The notes beneath the pieces are model-generated. The model worked only from the letters and a program-made list of their open reading frames with translations, was not told the origin of the DNA and ran no database searches. From DATBAX01 sp963762965 (GTDB lineage Bacteria; Acidobacteriota; Terriglobia; Terriglobales; Acidobacteriaceae), in contig CAVXME010000003.1 of NCBI GenBank assembly GCA_963762965.1, forward strand, positions 1-64,000: DNA of 64,000 bases. The letters are read 5' to 3'. The position numbers were made by a program, and so were the translations under genes. Positions 7,390 through 16,929 of the stretch are shown here, piece by piece. Each line of letters opens with the position of its first letter. Position 1 is the stretch's first letter.

Positions 7390-9231
7390 ATGAAGCAAGT
7401 TTTAGCTCTGGTGTTATCGTGTGCAATCGTGTCGAGTGCGTTCGCTGCACCAGCTCCGCAGGGCGACAGCAGTGCGGCTACTCCAACAACGCAACCAAAG
7501 AAGATGGCTCATAAACCTGCTGCGCCGTCCGTTTCCAAGCAACTTGATGAATTGAAGAGCGAAATGAAGCAGGCGATCGATGCCCAGCAGCAGCAAATTC
7601 AACAGCTTAGACAGGAACTGCAAACTCGCGATCAGGCGGTTCAGCAATTGCAACAACGCCTTGATCAGAGTCAGGCCGTCGCCACCGAGGCACAGGGCAA
7701 GGCTGATTCGGCTGCCACCCAGGTGACCCAGCAGCAGCAGGCGGTCACCGAGCTGAAGAGCGATGTTGCCGACATCAAGCAGAATTCCACCAACACAGCG
7801 CTCAGTCTGCAAGAAACTCAAAAGAACATTACCGATGCTCTGGAGAGCCCGGTCGCCCTCCACTTCAAGGGGATCACGGTCACTCCCGTCGGTTTCATGG
7901 CGGCGGAAACTGTGTGGCGACAGAAGGCGCTGGCTTCTGACGTAAACACTCCTTTCAACTCGGTTCCTTTTGGCGGAAGCTCGCAGAGCGATCTTTCGGA
8001 ATTCTTCGGCTCCGGACGGCAATCCCGCGTGGGGATGCTGGCTGAGGGTAAACTGAAGAACGCCAAGTTGAGTGGATACGTGGAAGCGGATTTCCTCTCA
8101 GCTGGTGTCACTTCAAATAACAATCAAAGCAACAGCTACACCCTGCGTCAGCGGCAGGTTTGGGGCCAGGCTGCGTTAACCGATGGCTGGAGTTTTACCG
8201 GCGGCCAAATGTGGAGCTTGGTCACAGAGACCAAGAACGGTGTGGACAACCGCTCGGAAGCACTCCCAATGGTCATCGATGCGCAATACACTGCCGGCTT
8301 CAGCTGGGCGCGGCAATTCGGGTTCCGTGTTGCCAAGGATTTCGGAGATAAATTCTGGCTGGCATTCTCTGTGGAGAATCCTCAAGCCACTCTGACCGCT
8401 CACGGCACTACCAATAACTTTGTGCTTGGTGCGGCGGGCACGAGCGGAGGTCTGTACAACGCATTCAACGGTACTTACTCGTTCAACCCGTCGCCTGACT
8501 TTGTCGTCAAGGCGGTATTCCAGCCCACGAAATCAGCACACATGGAAGTGTTCGGAATGGTCAATCAATTCCGAGATCGCATCTTCCCATGCGCGGCGGC
8601 TTCAACTACGGTGCCTTGCGACGGAGCCACGTCTCCGTCCGCAATCGGCGCTTTCAACGCTTCCACTACGGGTGGCGGTCTGGGCGCAAACCTGCGCGTG
8701 AACTTACTCAACAACCACGTCACCGCCGGGATCCACTTCCTCGGTGGCAATGGTATCGGCCGCTACGGTACCGTCGGACTCTCGGATGCAACCGCCCGTC
8801 CCGATGGCCATCTCGCGCTTCTTCGCAGCTACCAGGCACTCGAAACTCTCGAATACCACGCTAAGAAGTTCGACATCTACAGCAACGTAGGTGGCGAATA
8901 TGCAGGCCGGAATGCTGTTCCGAATGCGGCCGGCACGGGTGGCGTAGGCTACGGCTCACCGCTGTTCTCAAATTCCGGCTGCGCGACGGAAACGCTGCCT
9001 ACCGGGAGCTTCGTACCGGGAGCCGTAGGGAGCTGCACGGGTGATACTCGCAATCTGATTGAGGGCACGATCGGGTTCTGGTATCGCTTCTACAAGGGGC
9101 CGAAAGGCACCATCCAGTGGGGACCACAGTTCTCTTACATCGTGCGCAATACCTGGTACGGTGCTAACGGGATTCAACCCCATGCGGATGAACCGATGGT
9201 GTTAACCTCGTTCCGCTACTACCTGCCGTAA
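7390..9231 (+). CDS. DcaP-like outer-membrane porin with N-terminal coiled coil
   Basis: This 613-residue protein starts at ATG 7390, directly after a GGAGG Shine-Dalgarno at 7381; the GTG at 7378 is upstream of that site and less likely. It has a signal peptide (MKQVLALVLSCAIVSSAFA), a Gln-rich heptad region (residues ~47-145) typical of periplasmic trimerising coiled coils in porins, and a long barrel beginning near VALHFKGITVTPVGFMAAE and ending in the aromatic LTSFRYYLP. This matches the DcaP family of trimeric porins, which let small acidic solutes across the outer membrane; the exact substrate here is unknown. It is the intact paralogue of the interrupted gene at 5330 and has its own upstream box and a strong terminator, so it is probably monocistronic. 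Confidence 0.85.
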   Translation: MKQVLALVLSCAIVSSAFAAPAPQGDSSAATPTTQPKKMAHKPAAPSVSKQLDELKSEMKQAIDAQQQQIQQLRQELQTRDQAVQQLQQRLDQSQAVATEAQGKADSAATQVTQQQQAVTELKSDVADIKQNSTNTALSLQETQKNITDALESPVALHFKGITVTPVGFMAAETVWRQKALASDVNTPFNSVPFGGSSQSDLSEFFGSGRQSRVGMLAEGKLKNAKLSGYVEADFLSAGVTSNNNQSNSYTLRQRQVWGQAALTDGWSFTGGQMWSLVTETKNGVDNRSEALPMVIDAQYTAGFSWARQFGFRVAKDFGDKFWLAFSVENPQATLTAHGTTNNFVLGAAGTSGGLYNAFNGTYSFNPSPDFVVKAVFQPTKSAHMEVFGMVNQFRDRIFPCAAASTTVPCDGATSPSAIGAFNASTTGGGLGANLRVNLLNNHVTAGIHFLGGNGIGRYGTVGLSDATARPDGHLALLRSYQALETLEYHAKKFDIYSNVGGEYAGRNAVPNAAGTGGVGYGSPLFSNSGCATETLPTGSFVPGAVGSCTGDTRNLIEGTIGFWYRFYKGPKGTIQWGPQFSYIVRNTWYGANGIQPHADEPMVLTSFRYYLP

Positions 9232-9255
9232 CCGCGTAGTTTCAACCGTGTAGAG

Positions 9256-9299
9256 CGCTCCAGGCCAGGCCAGCAGGCTGCGCCTGGAGCGTTTGTTTT
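9256..9299 (+). terminator. Rho-independent terminator of second porin
   Basis: A perfect 10-bp stem (CGCTCCAGGC 9256-9265 with GCCTGGAGCG 9282-9291) is followed by TTTGTTTT, 25 bp after the porin stop codon. Confidence 0.85.
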
Positions 9300-9398
9300 G
9301 TAAGGGATGAAAAATACTCGGGATGCAACCAACAGCGGGATGTTAGATCTCCAACTTATAGGTTACTAATGAGTTTCACGCGCCGTCGCTGCGAAAGG

Positions 9399-9404
9399 TA
9401 TAAT
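9399..9404 (+). promoter_or_regulatory. Consensus -10 element
   Basis: A perfect TATAAT lies 33 bp before the ATG at 9437. The best -35 is weak (TTCACG at 9375, 18-bp spacer). It would drive the small-protein genes that precede the efflux operon. Confidence 0.45.
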
Positions 9405-9436
9405 TAAAAGGTCTGAGCTTGTTGGGATGTTGCAGC

Positions 9437-9793
9437 ATGGAATGGTTGAGAAATTACGATAGCAGGAATAGCCAGGTTTTAACCTGGCGCTGGGTCGTCG
9501 TTCTTGTTGCCGTGTGCTCCCTAACGGTTAACGTGGCCACCCGATATTCTGTTTCGGGAGACTCTCAAGCGACCATTGCGAAGTGTGTAACGAACCACTC
9601 ACAAAACCAGAAACGACAGCACCTCGACAAGAACGCTACACCTCCGATTGCACCGGTCGCCCGCCTTCTCGCAGTTTTGCAAATATCCAACTTTTATCCC
9701 AGGTTTGCACCAAGCGGACCTCCAGTTCACACGCTGTTCTTGGACGAAAGTCTCTACAATCGCCCCCCTCCATCTCCTGAAATCCTCTCGTAG
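9437..9793 (+). CDS. Small hypothetical membrane-anchored protein with RPPP tail
   Basis: This is a 118-residue product from ATG 9437, which is better placed than the TTG/ATG sites slightly upstream. A single hydrophobic segment (WRWVVVLVAVCSLTVNVAT, residues ~17-36) is followed by a polar region and a Pro-rich C-terminus containing FYPRFAPSGPPV and LYNRPPPSPEILS. It has no enzymatic motif. From memory, similar short proteins ending in LYNRPPP occur near efflux operons in Acidobacteriota, but I cannot verify that here. A consensus -10 lies just upstream. The product is probably anchored with the tail outside the cytoplasm; its function is unknown. Confidence 0.5.
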   Translation: MEWLRNYDSRNSQVLTWRWVVVLVAVCSLTVNVATRYSVSGDSQATIAKCVTNHSQNQKRQHLDKNATPPIAPVARLLAVLQISNFYPRFAPSGPPVHTLFLDESLYNRPPPSPEILS

Positions 9794-9975
9794 TTAATTT
9801 TCTTAATTACAACTTGCGATTACTCCAATGCCAGCGGTTATCACCGTGCATTGATCAGCATCGCCGGACCAGATTCGATAGCGCGTCTCAAAGCTGCACA
9901 GCCAGGTCTTTGAGTTTTGACTTGAGCGCGACCCGCTTTTTGCTGCGGTCGAATCGGATCTCAGTGGAGGAGATC

Positions 9976-10371
9976 ATGAAAAAGATTTTGGTGCTACTTG
10001 TGCTTTTGTCTGGTGGGTTGTTGACATCTGCCCACGCTAAGACGAAACAGGAATTCCAATCCGCCACCGTGGTTAGCGTGGATACCCACGAAACCCCATC
10101 GAATTATGTTGGAGATAATCCAACCGACGCGCCCCTCCAGGCGGAAGTTCACTCCTATGACATCGGCATACGTCAGGACTGCACTGTATACACGGTGCGT
10201 TACGAGTCAGCGCTGGATTACTTGCCCTCGGTCTTTACGCCTAACCACGCAGTAGATATCAGCTTACAAAAGCACGTCATGGATGTTGCGCTTCCCGGAG
10301 ATCGCGATGTCAAACTGGGTATCGTGTACCGCCGTTGCGCCAAAGATACGGCATGCTTGGCCAGTAAATAG
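9976..10371 (+). CDS. Small secreted protein, first of a paralogous pair
   Basis: This is a 131-residue protein from ATG 9976, preceded by GGAGGAG. The signal peptide (MKKILVLLVLLSGGLLTSAHA) leads to a short mature domain with YDIGIRQDCTVYTVRYESALDYLPSVFT, then SLQKHVMDVALPGD, and ends in a Cys-containing CAKDTACLASK. The second gene of the pair (10448) has the same landmarks in the same order, so they are tandem paralogues. I do not recognise a named family. Two conserved features are a single Cys after IR and a terminal stretch that could form a disulfide. A strong hairpin follows the gene, separating it from its paralogue. Start choice is confident because the longer frame upstream has no signal sequence. 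Confidence 0.7.
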   Translation: MKKILVLLVLLSGGLLTSAHAKTKQEFQSATVVSVDTHETPSNYVGDNPTDAPLQAEVHSYDIGIRQDCTVYTVRYESALDYLPSVFTPNHAVDISLQKHVMDVALPGDRDVKLGIVYRRCAKDTACLASK

Positions 10372-10382
10372 CTACTTTGAGA

Positions 10383-10410
10383 TGTGGCCCGAAGGACGAT
10401 TCGGGCCACA
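10383..10410 (+). terminator. Rho-independent terminator-like hairpin
   Basis: A perfect 11-bp stem (TGTGGCCCGAA / TTCGGGCCACA) with a 6-nt loop, followed by ACCTTTATT, begins 12 bp after the stop codon of the first small secreted protein. It would terminate or attenuate before the second paralogue and the efflux operon. Confidence 0.65.
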
Positions 10411-10447
10411 ACCTTTATTGATTGCGGTTTCACTTTCGGAGGTGAGG

Positions 10448-10852
10448 TTGAGCAGAACTTGCAATTCGCTGATCCGTGTCTTGTTGATTGGGATATTTGT
10501 CGAATCCGCGGTTCTTATGGCGGAGACATCTCGAACATTCCAACAGGCGGTAGTAGTAGGCACGCAGAAATATGAACCCGATAGCCCTCACTATGGCAAA
10601 CGTACGGATGCCCCAACGCCAGCAACTGAATACGATTACGACATTTCGATCCGTTTGAACTGTTCGATTTACGTGGGGCGGTACATATCGGTAATCGACT
10701 TTTTGCCCGCGGTGTTCACAGCCGACAAGACCATTGAAGTCAGCCTCGAAAAACGCGTGATGTTGGTCAGAGTTCCAGGCACGGGCGAGATCAAGATGGG
10801 TATTGTCCGACGCTATGCGGCCTCAGGGGATTCTTGTAAGGGTAGCCGTTAA
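10448..10852 (+). CDS. Small secreted protein, second of a paralogous pair
   Basis: A TTG start at 10448 is placed 5 nt after GGAGG (10438-10442); the frame is open further upstream but only this position combines a Shine-Dalgarno with a following signal peptide (NSLIRVLLIGIFVESAVLMA). The 134-residue product shares with its upstream neighbour the layout YDYDISIRLNCSIYVGRYIS, DFLPAVFTADKTIEVSLEKRV and a VPGTGEIKMGIV segment, so the two are paralogues. No known domain is recognised. The stop codon is 14 bp before the adaptor gene of the efflux operon, so co-transcription with it is likely. Confidence 0.65.
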   Translation: MSRTCNSLIRVLLIGIFVESAVLMAETSRTFQQAVVVGTQKYEPDSPHYGKRTDAPTPATEYDYDISIRLNCSIYVGRYISVIDFLPAVFTADKTIEVSLEKRVMLVRVPGTGEIKMGIVRRYAASGDSCKGSR

Positions 10853-10866
10853 GCAGGCCAAAATTA

Positions 10867-12150
10867 ATGTCCAGACAGGTGGCTGTAAGCATGCATAAGC
10901 GATTTTCTTTGATTCGGGTGGAGATGCTGGGTCTTGCTCTGATCGTGGTCTGTGTTGGCGCCGCTGCGGGATGCGGGCATTCGGGTGGGTCTTCTCCGTC
11001 CGCGTCAGCCGATGCGGCCCCGCGCGCAGCGGTCGTGCAAGTTCGGCGTGAACCACTCTCCAACACACTCTCCATCGCAGGCGAGTTCCTCCCCTACCAG
11101 GAAGTGGAACTCCATGCCAAGGTCGCAGGGTACATCCAGAACATTAGCGTTGACATCGGTGACCACGTTCGAAAAGGGCAGGTACTTGCTGTGCTCGAAA
11201 TTCCGGAGTTAACCGCACAGTTGCAGGCTGCCAGCGCGGGGGTGCGGCACAGCCAGGAGGAAATAACTCACGCCCAGAATGAGGTGAGCCGCGCGGAAGC
11301 GGATTATGCAGCTCTGCACGCCGCCGCCACCCGATTGAAGCAGGCATCGGAGGCACGTCCGGGCCTGATTGCAGAGCAAGAACTCGACGATGCCACGGCC
11401 AAGGATCGTTCCGCGGAGGCGCAGGTGGAAGCAGCCAAGTCAGAGTTGGCAGCCTCACGTCAGCAGTTGGAGGTGTCACAAGGCGGACCGGCAGCATTAC
11501 GCCGCGCTGTCGGAATTTTCGCGAATTACCGCACCCTTTGACGGAGTAGTGACTTGGCGGTATGCAGACACCGGATCGCTCATTCAGGCCGGCACCTCCA
11601 ACGTAAGCTCCATGCCAGTAGTGAAGCTTTCGCAGGTGAATATATTGCGATTACGGATTCCGGTGCCCGAGTCTTTGGCGGCAAGTGTGCACGATGGGGA
11701 GCCGGCCGATATCCGCGTGAAGGCAACCGACGAGCACTTCTCGGGCAAGATCATACGCTCGACCGATTCCCTCGACCGATCGACCCGCACCATGCAGGTT
11801 GAGGTGGACGTGCCCAATCAGGACTATAAGCTAACGCCCGGAATGTATGCCGATGTGTCCTTACGGATTCAAAACGACCCGACTGCGCTTACCGTGCCGA
11901 TACAGGCGATCAGTCGAGGCAGCGACAAGACCACGGTGCTTCTGGTCAATTCGCAGAACCATGTGGAAGAACGCGAGATTCAAACCGGAATCGAGGGCTC
12001 CAATCGTATACAGGTATCTGTCTGGACTGAATGAGGGAGATCGAGTGATCGTCGGGCAATCTTGGCGAGTACCGGCCTGGGCAGCATGTCGATCCCAAGG
12101 TGAGCGCCATGGCAGACGAAAAGTACACAGCCGAAAAGGGAGCACAGTAG
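10867..12150 (+). pseudogene. RND efflux periplasmic adaptor (HlyD/MFP), frameshifted
   Basis: The sequence encodes a lipoprotein membrane-fusion protein of RND pumps. An N-terminal lipobox (GAAAGCG) precedes the barrel-sandwich half-motif AGEFLPYQEVELHAKVAGYI, an alpha-hairpin rich in Ala/Gln/Glu, the second lipoyl half RITAPFDGVVTWRYADTG, a beta-barrel and a membrane-proximal part. Reading it as one protein needs three +1 shifts, near 11482 (CAAGGCGG), 12017 (GTATCTG) and 12054 (GTCGGGCAAT). Removing three bases gives exactly 427 codons including the stop and the expected tail NLGEYRPGQHVDPKVSAMAD. ATG 10891 is an alternative start. It is followed 2 bp later by the pump gene. Either the gene has decayed or the sequence has base errors; function as written would be lost. 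Confidence 0.8.
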
Positions 12151-12152
12151 AT

Positions 12153-15100
12153 ATGTCGGGCTTCGCGATTCGGTATCCATTTTTCATCATCATGTTGTGC
12201 CTGATCATCATGGTGGTCGGCGTGACCACTATGGCCCGTATGCCGGTGGATCTCTTTCCCGACATCAATATCCCCGTGGTGGTGGTGGCGACGTTTTATT
12301 CCGGGATGCCCCCGGAGCAGATTGAAGCGAACATCACTAATCCGTTCGAGAGGTTCTTTACGCTGGGGAGTGGCATCGACCACATCGAGTCGCGATCGTT
12401 GACCGGGGTCAGCCTCATCAAGATTTATTTTCAGCCGGGCACGAACCCGGATGCGGCAGTCAGCGGCATTTCCAATCTGGCGATGGCGCAATTGCGCCGA
12501 TTGCCTCCCGGTACTCTGCCGCCGGTGGTACTGAAATTCGACGCATCCAGTCTGCCAGTCTGCCTGATTACATTAAAGGGCGAAGGCCTGAACGAAACGG
12601 AGTTGCACGACCTGGGGCAGTTCACGGTTCGAAACCAGATTGCCAATGTGCCGGGAGCCTCCGTGCCGCAGCCCTTCGGCGGCAAGTACCGGCAGATTCA
12701 AGTCTATGTTGATCCGGTAAAGCTGCAGGCGCACCAGCTGAGCCTGATGGATGTGGTGCGCACAGTCAATGATGCCAACACGATCTTGCCCGCGGGCGAT
12801 GTGCGCATCGGTCCGAAAGACTACAACATTTACACCAACAGCCAGCTTCCCACGACTGAAGAAATCAACCGGCTGCCGCTGAAATCCGAGGGCAACGCCG
12901 AATTGATGGTGGCCGATGTCGGTCACGCCGAAGACGCAGCCGCAATTCAAACGAACATTGTCCGCGTGGATGGGCAAAGATCGGTTTATCTTCCGATTCT
13001 CAAGCAGGGTGGTAACAGCAACACCATCGCCATCGTGAGCGGGATCAAGAAGTCAGTGGGCGATCTGGTCGATGTGCCCAAATCACTGGTGACGAAGGTC
13101 GTGTTCGATCAGTCGGTTTTCGTGAAGACTGCAATCGCCAACCTGGGCAGCGAAGGCGGCATCGGGCTGGTGCTCACCGCCCTGATGATCCTGATCTTCC
13201 TGGGCAATTTTCGCGCGACTTTGGCCGTGATGCTTTCAATTCCGCTCTCCGCGTCTGGCGCCTTTCTTGCGATTAATGCCAGCGGCGGGTCGATCAACAC
13301 CATGGTCCTGGGTGGGCTCGCGCTCGCCTTTTCCAGATTGATCGACAACTCGGTGGTTGTGCTGGAAAACATTTTCCGTCATCTGGAGATGGGGGAAACT
13401 CCCGAGGCTGCGGCGGAAAAGGGAGGACAGGAGGTGGCGATGCCAGTGCTGGCGGCCACTTTCACAACAGCGATTGTCTTCTTTCCCGGTCGTGTTTCTA
13501 TATGGCGTAAGCCGATTTCTGTTCACCGCGCTGGCCGCTGCGGTCGTCTTTTCCTTGTTCGCGTCCTACGCCGTGGCCATGACCGTGGTCCCGTTGTTTT
13601 GCGCTCGTTTTATTAAATCGCCGCATGAAGAAGCGGCGCACCACCTGGGCCGGACGAGGTTCGAACGCTTTATCCGGTGGTTCAACCGCCGTTATGACCA
13701 GATGCTCATGCGTTACGACATCGCCGTTAGGCGCAGCCTGCTTCGTCCGATCAGCGACGGTTATTTGCAATTCTCGGGATTTGTCTGTTCAGTTTTGCGA
13801 CTGTTCCCACTTATGGGCTTGGGTTTTTTCCCGCGGACTGACCCTGGCCAGTTTGTGATCAATATCAAAGCGCCAACAGGTACACGCCTCGAATTGACCA
13901 ACCAGTACATCAAGCACGTGGAAGCCGACATTCGCGAGGTGGTGTCGCCAAAAGATCTGGACATGATCGTTTCGAATATCGGAATCACCCCGGATTTTTC
14001 TGCAATTTACACCAGCAATTCTGGTCAGCACACGGCATTCGTGCAAGTCAGCTTAAAGAAGGACCACTCGGTCGGCAGCTATGAATATATGCGCCGGGTG
14101 CGCGCCAAACTGACCGATGACCTGCCGGAACTCTCGACTTATTTTCAGTCCGGGGGCTTGGTTGACGCGGTCGTCAATCTCGGACTGCCTGCACCCATCG
14201 ACATACAAGTCAGCGGAAATGATCAGAAACAGGCTTACCAGGCCGCAGCCGAGATCGCTGCGAAGGTGCGGCGACTCCGCGGCGTAAGTGATGTGCTCAT
14301 ACCGCAGGACCTCGACTATCCGGGCATTCAGCTCGATATCAACCGTGAAATGGCTGGGCGTATGGGAGTGTCTTCCAAGGAAGCAGTAGACAACGTCATC
14401 ACCGCGCTCACATCGGACAGCATGATCGCTCCCAGCTATTGGGTCGATCCGAAGAACGGAAACAACTACATGCTTACCGTGCAGTATCCGGAGACCCAGG
14501 TTAACTCCATCACGGACCTGAAGCAGATACCACTGCATGCTGCGGGCAACATAAACCCAACCGACCTGGATGCTGTGGCAGATGTAAAAATGATGAACAC
14601 ACCGACCGAAGTGGACCACTATCAGCTTCGTCGGGTCATCGACGTGTATGTTTCGCCAGCCAGTGAAGATCTAGGAAGCCTTGCCCGCAAAGTAGATAAA
14701 GTGATCGGTAACACTAAGTTGCCCGAAAACGTGCGCGTAACCATGCGCGGTTCCGTGGAGGGCATGCGGCAGTCATTCAAGAGCTTCAGCATCGGATTGA
14801 TACTCTCGATCATTCTTGTTTATTTGATACTGATGGCACAGTTCTCTTCGTTCGTTGATCCGCTCATTATCTTACTGGCCATTCCACCTGGCATCACCGG
14901 TGTCATTCTCTTTCTCCTGGCAACCCATACGACTGTGAATGTCATGTCGTTGATGGGAGTCATCATGATGACGGGGATTGTGGTCTCGAACAGTATTCTC
15001 ATCGTCGAGTTCACGCGATCTCTGAGAAAAGAAGGCATGCCGATCGAGGAAGCCGTCGCGACAGCCTGTCGTGTCCGTTTGCGCCCTGTCTTAATGACTT

Positions 15101-15294
15101 CTTTGGCGACGATTCTCGGCATGATTCCGATGGCGCTCGCGCTGGAAGCTGGTAGCGAACAGTACGCTCCGTTGGCACGCGCCATTATCGGAGGGCTCAC
15201 GGTGTCGGTGATTGTCACCGTCTTCATCGTCCCGGCCGCATATCTGTTGATCCATCGGCGGGAGGAAGCGCCGACGCCGGCCGTACAGAGCTGA
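12153..15294 (+). pseudogene. RND efflux pump inner-membrane protein (HAE1/AcrB type), frameshifted
   Basis: The frame from ATG 12153 begins with the first transmembrane helix (SGFAIRYPFFIIMLCLIIMV), the porter domain, and TM4 with LALAFSRLIDNSVVVLENI. It then needs a +1 correction in CCC at 13485-13487 to continue as TTAIVFFPVVFLYGVSRFLF. A second cluster at 13746-13782 contains three +1 insertions that cancel each other; removing them restores a clean helix LRRSATVIAILGIVCSVL instead of a scrambled segment. The rest includes the second porter domain (FFPRTDPGQFVINIKAPTG) and TM8-12. After removing four bases the length is 1046 codons, normal for HAE1 pumps. It sits between the adaptor and the TolC-like channel and would export drugs or lipophilic compounds if intact. 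Confidence 0.85.
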
Positions 15295-15310
15295 GGTTAT
15301 TGACGGAACT

Positions 15311-16723
15311 ATGAAGAACATTATTTGCGATGCTGTTTTGGTCTTAGTGCTCTGCGGGTGGAGTCATGCCCAAGCACCGATCAATATGAATGCGGCGCAG
15401 AGCCTCCCATCTGCACCTCTTCCGCAGGCAGCTCCCAATCCCGCCCTACCCAGTGTGCCTCTGGATGGCCAACAACCTGTCGATCCCCAGGTCACTCAAG
15501 GGGCAGCAGTGCCCCTATCGTTAAAGCAAGCAGAGGCACTGGCGATACAGAACAACCCGCAAATCTCCGTGGCTCGGTTGACGGCGCTGGCCTCCCAGCA
15601 GGTTACGCGGGAAGTGCGTTCGAACTTATGGCCCACAGCAACGGCTAACCTCACTGCCGTGGACGCCGACCCTGGAAGCAGAATCACGGCCGGTGGACTC
15701 AATAATCCGATCATTTATCAGCGTGCTGCCGCCGGTGTGATGGTGAGTCAGTTGATTACCGACTTCGGACGCACGACGAATTTGGCCGCCAGCGCTAGTT
15801 TCGCAGCTAAGGCTGAAAATCAAAATGCGGTGGCAACAAAAGAGCAGATCCTTCTGGCCGTGGATCAAGCCTTCTACAGCGCATTGCAAGCGCACGCCGT
15901 ACTGACGGTGGCTCAACAGACCGTGAGTGCGCGACAGACAGTCTCTGACCAGGTCGGGGCTCTCTTCACGAGTAAGTTGAGGTCGCAACTGGACTTCAGT
16001 TTCGCAAATGTCAACCTGGCACAGGCCAAACTTCTCCTGTTAGACGCAGAAAACAATGAGAACGCCGCGCTGGCTGCTCTCTCTGCTGTGCTTGGATATC
16101 CGACCCTGCACAACTTTCAGTTAGTGGAGGACACCACGCCGTTTGCTTCGCCTCCGGGCAGTGTTGACGATCTAATCTCCCAGGCGTTTTCTATGCGCCC
16201 TGAAATACTGGCGCTCAATTTCCAATACCAATCTGCTCAGAAGTTTCATAGCGCGGAACGCGACTTGTTTTTTCCGACAATCCAGGCTGTCGGCGTTGTG
16301 GGAGACACGCCAGTGCGCAACCCGATTCTCTCCGACTGGTACGGTGCCGTGGGTGTAAATGTTGGAATCCCACTGTTCAATGGCTTTTTGTATTCAGCGA
16401 GGTCCCGTGAGGCACTTCTGAAAGAGCAGGCAGCCCAAGGCCGCCTGCTTGATCTCCGAAACCGAATTTCGAGAGACGTGCGCACAAGTTGGCTCAACGC
16501 GAATACCGCTTACCAGCGGGTTAGCGTAACCCAACAACTGCTGGATCAAGCAAGCCTCGCCCTCGATCTAGCCCAGACACGTTACAACTTGGGGCTAAGT
16601 TCGATTGTTGAGTTGAGCCAGGCGCAACTCCAGCAGACGCAAGCCCAAATCAGCAACGCCGAGGCTGGCTACGACTACCGGCTTGCTTTGGCCGTCTTAC
16701 GGTACCAGACGACGGGTATATGA
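15311..16723 (+). CDS. TolC-family outer-membrane efflux protein
   Basis: This 470-residue protein has a signal peptide (CDAVLVLVLCGWSHA), a Pro/Ala-rich linker (residues ~22-60) and two TolC-type OEP repeats built from long amphipathic helices: LSLKQAEALAIQNNPQISVARL in the first, and LDLAQTRYNLGLSSIVELSQAQ near the C-terminus in the second. It forms the outer-membrane channel of a tripartite efflux system. It begins 17 bp after the pump gene and is in the same operon. Unlike the adaptor and pump, it is intact over its whole length, which is odd if the operon were an old pseudogene. The operon ends here and meets the convergent relaxase gene. Confidence 0.9.
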   Translation: MKNIICDAVLVLVLCGWSHAQAPINMNAAQSLPSAPLPQAAPNPALPSVPLDGQQPVDPQVTQGAAVPLSLKQAEALAIQNNPQISVARLTALASQQVTREVRSNLWPTATANLTAVDADPGSRITAGGLNNPIIYQRAAAGVMVSQLITDFGRTTNLAASASFAAKAENQNAVATKEQILLAVDQAFYSALQAHAVLTVAQQTVSARQTVSDQVGALFTSKLRSQLDFSFANVNLAQAKLLLLDAENNENAALAALSAVLGYPTLHNFQLVEDTTPFASPPGSVDDLISQAFSMRPEILALNFQYQSAQKFHSAERDLFFPTIQAVGVVGDTPVRNPILSDWYGAVGVNVGIPLFNGFLYSARSREALLKEQAAQGRLLDLRNRISRDVRTSWLNANTAYQRVSVTQQLLDQASLALDLAQTRYNLGLSSIVELSQAQLQQTQAQISNAEAGYDYRLALAVLRYQTTGI

Positions 16724-16830
16724 CGCGGGCAGGAGCGTGCTTGTGTACAACTACAGGTCTGTCCCAAAGCAAACAGATAATGACTGCTTGGCCCGGAATG
16801 GCGAGAAGATTCTGCGCGGGTCGAGCAAAC

Positions 16831-16903
16831 CCTGTCAAAGGCGCATGCCCGCGTAGCGGCGACCTTCAGGTCGGCCTTGACAGGATTTGCGCCCGCGCTA
16901 CGC
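16831..16903. repeat. Interleaved inverted repeats between tolC and relaxase genes
   Basis: CCTGTCAAAGGC (16831) pairs with GCCTTGACAGG (16874), GCGTAGCG (16851) pairs with CGCTACGC (16896), and GACCTTCAGGTC (16861) is itself a short hairpin. The two long pairings cross each other, so both can form together only as a pseudoknot-like fold. They lie in the gap between the convergent efflux and relaxase genes, near the likely left end of the mobile element. Confidence 0.5.
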
Positions 16904-16929
16904 TGCCACTATCCGGGCAGGCAGGGGTT

